Source: Palaemon carinicauda
Taxonomy: Eukaryota > Arthropoda > Malacostraca > Decapoda > Palaemonidae
Assembly (NCBI RefSeq): GCF_036898095.1
Contig: NC_090765.1
Coordinates: forward strand, 26,267,081 to 26,331,080
Reading direction: 5' to 3'
Length of the DNA stretch: 64,000 nucleotides
In this document: positions 57,355 to 64,000 of the stretch, piece by piece
How positions within the stretch are numbered: the stretch's first letter is position 1
Layout: each line of letters opens with the position of its first letter
Notes under the pieces: model-generated
What the model was told of the DNA's origin: nothing
Database searches by the model: none
The model's input: the letters and a program-made list of their open reading frames with translations, nothing else
Made by a program: the position numbers and the translations under genes

Positions 57355-57972
57355 AGAGGTGATAGGAATTTAGCAGACCTAGAGTATGCTGATGATGCTG
57401 TCCTTATTAGCAGAACACCAAAGGATTTGCAATACTTGCTTACAAGAATGCATGAAATATCACATGAGGTTGGGCTGAAGATAAATGGAAAAAAGATAAT
57501 GATGAGAACGGAGAGTACAGTGGAAGATGAAATATCATTGGAAGGAGAAAGGATTAATGAGGTAGAATCATTTAAGTATTTAGGAACCATGTACAAAAAT
57601 CAAATAGATCACTTTGCCATTAATAAAGAGAGAAGGAGGACTCTGAGAAATGTTAGAAGCTATAGAGGTGCAGATATTGGTAGTGATCACCAGCTCCCCA
57701 TTGCCACACTGAGATTAAAACTGAAAGTACCCAGCAGAAAGGTAGATAGAATACCTAGGTTTGATACAACTAAACTTCTAGAAGAAAAGCACAGAGAAAC
57801 ATTTGCAATTGAATGTAAGAACCGATTTCCAGTCTTAGAAATTTTAAGAGATGAAGAGCATCCAATTAATGAAGAGTGGTGTAATATTAAGGACATATAT
57901 CAGTCAGATGGTAGAGAAGTCTTGGGACACACTGTTACAAGGAGAAAGCCGTGGATATCAAATGATACTTAG
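57355..57972 (+). pseudogene. LINE-B reverse transcriptase-endonuclease chimeric frame
   Basis: One open frame runs from 'NLADLEYADDAVLISRTP' (catalytic YADD) through 'EISHEVGLKINGKKIMM' and 'ESFKYLGTM', then without a stop into 'KNQIDHFAIN', 'RSYRGADIGSDHQLPIATL' and 'WISNDT'. The second half is the endonuclease C-terminus, with the S-D-H motif, which normally precedes the reverse transcriptase. The join is at about 57592-57598. The normal protein order is thus inverted, either by recombination between tandem copies or by a deletion across two insertions. Confidence 0.85.
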
Positions 57973-58689
57973 GATACTATAGAAAGGAGAAAAAAACAAA
58001 TTGATTGTTGAAAGTTTTTGAGGAAGTAAAAAAAATACAATGTAGAGCATGCTAAATATTTCAGTAATGATAGGGAGGTCAAAAGGAAAGCTAGGAATGA
58101 CTGGAGAGAATATTTAGACTGTAAAGCAGATGAGGCTGACAAAGCTATGAATTTGGGAAGTGGCTATGGTGTAGGAATTGCTCATAGAATTGTTAATGCC
58201 AAAGAAGAAGAAGGATATGCCAATCTAGGCCTAAAAGAGAGATGGATCTGTTATAACAACAGAACATGAAGAAAGACAACGTTAGATGGAACACTTTAAT
58301 GATATTATGAATAGGAGATATGAAGGGAATAATTTGATTGATATACCTGAAGCTGATGAAGACCTTGATGTGCCCATGAATGAATTCAGTGTGTTTGAAG
58401 TTGAAACTATCCTTAAAACATTGAAAGAGATGGAAAGCTTGTGGATGCGATAGAATAACTGCCGAGATGATACTGCCCGAAAATGAAGTGACTCCCAGAG
58501 TACTAACAAGATTATTTTGTAGAATGTGGCATGAAGAGGCAAAACCTGATGAATGGTAGTTAGGAATGTTGGTAAAAATGGCAAAAAAAAAAGACCTGAC
58601 TGATTGCATTAAATACAGAAGCATAACACTTAAGTCAGTTACGAAAATACAGTATGTAGTATGCTTATTCTAAAGAGACTGGAGAGAAA

Positions 58690-59335
58690 GATTGATGAAA
58701 AGCTGAGATGAAGGAGCAGGATTTAGAAAAGGTAGAAGTTGCACTGACCAAATTTTCACTTTGAGACGTACAGCATTGCGTAGAATATAGAAATCCACTG
58801 TTGGTGACATTTGTGGACTATGAAAAAGCCTTTGACAGTGTGCACCGGCCAATTTTGTGGAGAGTCCTGCGTCATTGTGGAATTCCTCATAAATATGTAA
58901 ATTTGATTCAGTCTGCTCATGACCATAGCAAGTGCAAAGGTAATGTTAATGGAGTCTTATCAGATGAATTTCTAGTGAACAGTGGAGCACTCCAAGGGAA
59001 TGTGTTGTTCCCTATGTTGTTTATCCTCCTTGTGGATTTTGTAATGCATAGAACAGCCCTAGATGGTGGAGAAGGATTGGACCGGATTGGTAAAAGGAAT
59101 TTAGCAGACCTAGAGTATGCTGATGCTGCTGTCCTTGTTAGCAGAACACCACAGGATTTGCAATACAGTACTTCCTTACCAGAATGCATGAAATATCACA
59201 CAAGGTTGAGCTCAAGATAAACAGAAGAAAGAGAGATGATGAGAACGGAGTAGCAATCGAAGATGAAATTTTATTGGAAGGAGAAAGGATTAATGAGGTA
59301 GAATCATTTAAGTATTTAGGAAATATGATCTCCAA
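58690..59335 (+). pseudogene. LINE-B reverse transcriptase, decayed copy
   Basis: The frame 58801-59220 reads 'VTFVDYEKAFDSVHRPILWR' and 'GALQGNVLFPMLFILLVDFV', then 'NLADLEYADAAVLVSRTP'. The catalytic YADD has become YADA. The fingers region before it is split by frameshifts. After 59170 the frame is lost; the remaining DNA still matches 57440-57590. Confidence 0.85.
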
Positions 59336-59899
59336 TACAGTCTTTAGAATTAGAGTTTAGTGAAAGATTGATAAAAGCAAATCAGACAATGGCTAAGTTA
59401 AGTAAAATTTGGAAATCAAATCGCCAAAATTACGTATGAGAATCAGACGAGTTTTGTGAGATCGGTATTACTGTATGGACATAAGTCATGATATGACAAT
59501 GAATCAATCTCCAATAGATTTAGTAGATTTGAGAACAAAGCCATCAGAAGGATATTGGGTGTTAAATGGCAGGACAGGATTAGAAATGAAACTATAAGAG
59601 ATCACTCGAGCGGCATATGTGGATGAGATGATGATGAAGGTTAGATGGAGATGGTTTGGGCATGCTCTTTGCACTACCCAAGAGAGATTAGTTCACCAAA
59701 TGTTCAGCTGGGCTCTACTAGACACTAGAAGAGTTGGAAGACCCAGACCTACATAGCTGAGGACTATTAAAGTGTTGAGTAGGAGATGATGAATGGGAAA
59801 GTATTGAATTAAAAGGTCAAGATAGAGACGACTGGCGAAATCTAACCAAGGCCCTTTGTGTCAATAGACGTTGGAGGAGATGATGATGATAATGAAAAA

Positions 59900-60775
59900 T
59901 CATTAATGGTTTTAACGATTGTTTTTCATATATTGTACTTTATATGGATGCATAGCTTTTACCTTTGTGTATGTTAATTTCATGGGGAAATAATAGGTCA
60001 ATGAAAATCACTATGTGTTTAGTTCACCTTCTTATCCAACATATCTTTAGGAAATCTGATAAGCTGTGTAGAATTGCCTGATAGGGATTTTCTGAGTGTG
60101 TCAGAAAATATCAAGTAATTAAAGAGCATAGTATGCATTTCTCTAATTGTGTATGTATTTGATATTTAGTAATTTCATTGTTTCACTATTTCTTTGTACT
60201 GTACGTTTATTCATTTATCCTATCAACTTTCTTGTACAAGTAATTTTCAAGAATTTATAAAGGGAGGGTTTTTTTCTGTTAGAAATGGAATGACATTTTA
60301 TTGGTTGAATGTTGAGATTAGGGCTAGGTTGATAAGAACCTTAATCTTTTTATCTAGATGGAGCCGATTTAATCTGTAATATACTGTATCATTGACACTT
60401 TTATTTTTATGTTTTTTAAGGCTAATTTTTTTACATCAATGTAATGTATATGAATACTGTATGAAAATATTTTAGAATGCAACCAAAGAAGAGAGTGCAT
60501 AGGCTAGTTCTTGAATTAGGAAATTATGGATCGCTTTTGAATTTTCTGGGTTTTACTATCATGAATTTGCATTGACTTTGTCAAACAAGATTCTTTATTT
60601 TATAGGAATATTGGCTGAGAAATTCTTATTACCTGGTTTATTTATTTATCTTTTCTTCCTCGTATAGGCTGTGTAGTTACTTGTTTCCCATATTGAATCC
60701 ATCTTTTATAAATAGAGTCCTGTACATGTCTGGCTTAGGCTAGCTAGCAGACTGGGGCTATTTGATGCTCTGGAG
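59900..60775. other. Unassigned intergenic sequence
   Basis: AT-rich, nothing recognised. Confidence 0.4.
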
Positions 60776-60779
60776 GAGG

Positions 60780-61035
60780 TTTAAAGGTTGCTCATGAATG
60801 CCAGAGGCAAGGGACAGGACAGTACTAGAAACTGACCATATATGGGTATGATTAGTGCTCAAGCCCTTTTTCCATCAAGATAGAGCCAGGGAAGGCCAGG
60901 CAATGGTTGTTGATGAATCTTCAGGTAGATCTCAAACCCTACCCTTCTTAGCTATTGGGCTTGAGTGTGTCTCAAACTCCAGTTCAACAGATATCCAGAC
61001 AAGGACTTCTCCAATATGCTACCTCAACTTTGCAA
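60780..61035 (-). mobile_element. tRNA-derived SINE, copy 2
   Basis: The reverse complement follows copy 1 at 19601-19880: 'aaccattgcctggcc', 'atcatacccatatatggtca', 'cccttgcctctggcattcatgag' and 'aacctttaaacc' at the end. The B-box-like segment is degraded (gtttgagacac near 60975). Confidence 0.7.
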
Positions 61036-61149
61036 CTCAGTGTAATGTGGATTAAATTTAACAGATATTGTTATGTTAAACTTGCCTAGAATTACAGGAT
61101 GTACAGTCAGCCAAATAACAGGTCTTATACAAGATTATAGCACTCCTCG

Positions 61150-61930
61150 CTGGCAATAAAACCATTCCATATGTACACAAGCAAAGAGGAATAAAATCCA
61201 AATCTATATTCCTTCTTCTTCAAAATCTCTTTAGCTGGATTAGAAAAAAATGTGACTGATTCCTCAGTTTGTAGTAGGTGAAATGAACATTGTGACTGAC
61301 CAATTTAGCAGAGAAAACCAGCTCTAATAACGGGGAGGTCATTAATCCAGCAGGTGTGTCAAATGATCTGGGAGATTTGGAGCAGGCCCTACATAAATAT
61401 TTTTTACTACCTCTCTCCAAAGAAAATAGTCTATCTTTTGTCAGTGGATACCTTTCCCTAAAGTTAGTCAAACCTGAACTTTTACACTTTTCCTCTCAAT
61501 AGTTAAGTAGCATTAGGGTTGGTCAATTCCAGAATAACTCATCACTGTATTCTGGCACGAGGTAGATCCCATACTTTAAGGAAGGATCTATTCAAATAAC
61601 TGAACTCTTTTAGGCACCCAAATACCTTTGTACTGTACTTCATCCAAGTAGGCTATGTGAAGACACCACCAACTTCTAGGAAATAGTGTTTTTTCATGTA
61701 GGATCTGTACTATTGCCTCCATAAGGAGATCTACCAATACCCTTTATCAAAGATAGTTGTCAGTCCAAAACCAATAGCACCAATCTAGAGCCATTTCAGC
61801 TACTAGAACCTCTCTGATCAGTATGATAGAATTTTTCTGTTTTCTCAGTACTAAGAATTCTTCAGTTCCCTCCATTAAAGGTTATAGACCAATGTTGGCT
61901 TCTCCTTATAAAGTAATTTGGATATATATA
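61150..61930 (+). pseudogene. DIRS-like ribonuclease H to recombinase relic
   Basis: Near 61290-61330 the plus strand reads 'VTDQFSRENQL', the end of the ribonuclease H connection (usual 'ADxLSR'). Near 61868-61905 it reads 'PSIKGYRPMLAS', the recombinase segment seen as 'APTIKGYRSMLAA' in the element at 23605. Between them no frame stays open. Very decayed; the outer limits are uncertain. Confidence 0.45.
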
Positions 61931-62049
61931 ATGGTGCTTAATGGAGACACCGATCCTTCTTGAAAGTTTATTATAATGTATAAAGGTGTTATATTAGTGT
62001 AGTAAGCTCAGATACTGTAAATTGTTTTTATCCATATAAAACACTAAAT

Positions 62050-64000
62050 ATTGTTTGTTCCAACACAGAGACTTACCTCGAACTACTTTCTTAGGAGGTA
62101 CCTGGAATCTCCTCTCAACCGACCAGAGTTTTGTGTAGTTTACCCTACTTCCGTGTTCTGTGAGGACTATCCCAGGCAGAAGGATACGTGCCCTGAGGCT
62201 AGTCCCGAGCCAGGTCGCGTGTTAGCTTGGGTCTCGACCCTCGGTAAGTTCTCTGGTCGTGTCGTGATATCATCTCGACGCTCTCCTTGTCTCAGTGTGA
62301 CCCTTTGTGTCCCCAACTCGTGTGTCCCACGTGGCCCTCTATACTTTCCCTTGTGCTCTCGCGTGTCCACTTGCTTTCCCTTGTGTTTTTAAAGTGTTTT
62401 CTTGCCCTTATTATCCTTTCCCGCTGCGTTCCTGTGTCTTGCCGTTTTGTGCTAGTGCGGTATGGAGCATCATCGCCGTTGTCCTGGGCCTAAGGCTGGA
62501 AAGTCGCGTGGTGCGTTCTTGTCTAAGCTTTAGGTGGACCCGCACTCCCTTTGCTCTTCGTGCAGGGGTAGAGTTTGCTCTCCTTCGGACACGTGTCCGG
62601 AGTGTGTGTCATGGACTGAAGTGCAGTGGGTGAGGTTTGGAACGAAGAAGAAGAAGTAGTCATCTAAACGCTCGCCCAGGAAGTCCAGCATTTCTTCGCC
62701 CGCGATGTCTACCGGAGACAAGTCTGACAGGGTCCCTTCTTCATCCCCTACCCAGAGTAGGGGACGAGGTAAGTCCGTTGCGGGGAAGAAACCAATGGTT
62801 CTTCCCTGGGGTCGTGTCTTCGGGATTCTGGGGTTGCTGATCCTTTACAGGCAAGTGAGGGGCCTGAAAGTTTAATTAGTGAGGGTCTGCAAGACGATGC
62901 CCTTGTGTTTGGGGGGCACGTCTCTTCGGATGACCCTATGTGGAATAAAGATGTCCTTGTATCTTCACCAGCTTTGTGGATTTATGTTTCAGGTGCCTCC
63001 GCAGCTGAAGGAGCCCCAGGAAAAGAAGATTCGCCGTTGGAAGATCCCCTCGGATGGGGGCCCCCGAGAACTCCCTGTAGGTCACCTTGAGGGAAGAGGA
63101 CGGCCTTGGGTCCTGGTTCTAGAATATTGATCGTCCGATCTCTCTCCCAGCCCCTCTATCAGCGGTTCCCGACGTCTTCCTTCAGCCTTCGACATCTGGA
63201 ACCCAGAAAATGGTGAAAAGGGACGCGCCCGCCTCTTGGATCTGTTACGAGGAGTCGCCAGAGTCCTCGGAGGTAGGCTCATCGTTGTCGTCGGAGGATG
63301 AGGCGTGGAGGAGACACCGTCGAAGGAGGAACAGATCCAGGAGACAGCGCTCCCCCTCGAGGTCCCGCTCTAGGTCACGGCATGGGAGGAAGCAGTCAAG
63401 GTCCCCGAGGAAGAAAGCCAGGAGGAGCAGTTCACCGAAGGAGCAATGGGTCCTAGTTCCCCGCAATAAGCTCGCGTACTTTACTACTCTCCCGAGCACT
63501 GCGGGTTGGCTTCCCGGAGACAGTCCTCCTAGAAGGCCCTCCACCAGCCATAGAATTGACCCTCACAAAGACCCAAGGAGTTCTTCGGACAGGCGTAAGG
63601 CCTCGAAACAGGCTTCTCTACCCGCCCAGTGGAGGGAGTTGCCTTTTCGGACGGGCAGCCTCGTTGAGTTAGCTCAGCCGACGATATAGAGGGACGGCTT
63701 CCTCCGTCGGGCAAACCCACGGAAGCCTCGCCCCCCTTAAAGAAAGGCAAACGGAGGACGGAGGTTCCCGCGCCCTCTGCAATGCCCAGCCTCAGACCAC
63801 AACCTAGTGCGGAGGCCCCCGTCAGTACGGTTCCTCAACCTCGGACGGAGGGCGCGGACGGCGACACTGAAACCGCGCCAGCGGAGGACTCCGCTTATAG
63901 GAGGGTTATTGGTCTGATTCGCCATCACCACAGGATTGAAGAACCACTTCCTTCCGACGAGGATGCCTGGCGGTCTAGCCTTAATAGACTGGTGGAGGAG
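62050..64000 (+). mobile_element. Retroelement 5' part, cut by the window end
   Basis: It starts with a leader ('cttacctcgaactactttct') also present reversed at 32485-32965. It encodes a five-Cys motif (62552-62605), 'SWTEVQWVRFGTKKKK', a frameshifted linker and an Arg/Ser-rich gag segment. The last readable frame near 63890-64000 gives 'YRRVIGLIRHHHRIEEPLPS', a pattern I recall from gag-like proteins of decapod retroelements. No polymerase lies inside the window. DIRS or LTR class cannot be decided here. Confidence 0.65.
62460..64000 (+). pseudogene. Gag-like ORF with five-Cys motif and RS-rich segment
   Basis: Order: start-like 'MEHHRRCPGPKAG' at 62463, a nonsense codon near 62530, the motif C-x2-C-x4-C-x5-C-x2-C, a second stop after 'GTKKKK' near 62659, a Ser-rich linker, and the frame 63210-63689. 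The latter has an Arg/Ser-dipeptide run ('RQRSPSRSRSRSRHGRKQSR') flanked by basic residues, then 'KEQWVLVPRNKLAYF' and a Pro-rich part, and it ends in a stop at 63687-63689. Family sequence then continues to the window end in another frame. Nucleic-acid binding is likely from composition. It is not an SR splicing factor, as no RNA-recognition motif is present. Confidence 0.55.

Larger units (their letters stand above)
57345..59900 (+). mobile_element. LINE-B non-LTR retrotransposon, rearranged
   Basis: Segments are in an unusual order: a reverse-transcriptase piece (57345-57597), an endonuclease C-terminus and linker (57598-58230), a decayed reverse transcriptase (58300-59335), and the 3' end with a 'RWFGHAL' block (about 59650) and a (gatgat)n tail near 59880. 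The first piece duplicates 59093-59335. Two further LINE-B fragments lie at 21930-22270 and 42660-42965. Confidence 0.85.

Overview
This window is eukaryotic, animal nuclear DNA that is AT-rich and packed with repeats. It has spliced exons with consensus GT-AG borders, long dinucleotide microsatellites, and many families of retrotransposons and DNA transposons. The mix suggests a decapod crustacean: DIRS-type tyrosine-recombinase retrotransposons, LINE families with TAA or TGTA tails, and a tRNA-like SINE. That is my inference from recalled repeat families; no search was run. No operons, CRISPR arrays or bacterial genes are present.

One host gene is clear. Five plus-strand exons (3853-4004, 5234-5413, 6485-6589, 12193-12459, 29089-29754) join in phase and give about 455 residues of a C-terminal protein part ending in a stop codon. 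It resembles the HEAT-repeat half of the TAF6/TAF6L family (TFIID/SAGA subunit). The 5' exons lie upstream of the window. Introns 3 and 4 (5.6 and 16.6 kb) are long because they are filled with transposons.

Layout. 1-3850: LINE debris and a Tigger-like element upstream of the first visible exon. 4005-12192: introns with LINE-A copies, including a minus-strand copy at 7677-10626 whose frame is broken only by three nonsense codons. 12460-29088: the giant intron, with a gag-like fragment, a THAP fragment, an antisense DIRS relic carrying LINE and SINE insertions, and a structurally complete DIRS element at 23605-28845 with inverted terminal repeats and an internal complementary region. 29755-36968: 3' UTR and mostly anonymous AT-rich sequence. 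36969-39809: a hAT transposon of the ZMYM1-like type. 39810-47905: microsatellites, LINE fragments, a hAT-like MITE and a large foldback element. 48531-54686: a second, decayed DIRS element. 54690-55960: another gag-like stretch. 57340-59900: a rearranged LINE-B. 60780-61930: a SINE and more DIRS relics. 62050-64000: the 5' part of a retroelement with a five-cysteine motif and an Arg/Ser-rich gag, cut by the window edge.

Apart from the TAF6-like gene, nothing here is a convincing host protein gene. The main interest is the retroelement biology: DIRS termini, frame-independent repeats, shared LINE tails, and a cysteine motif recurring in three gag-like leaders.
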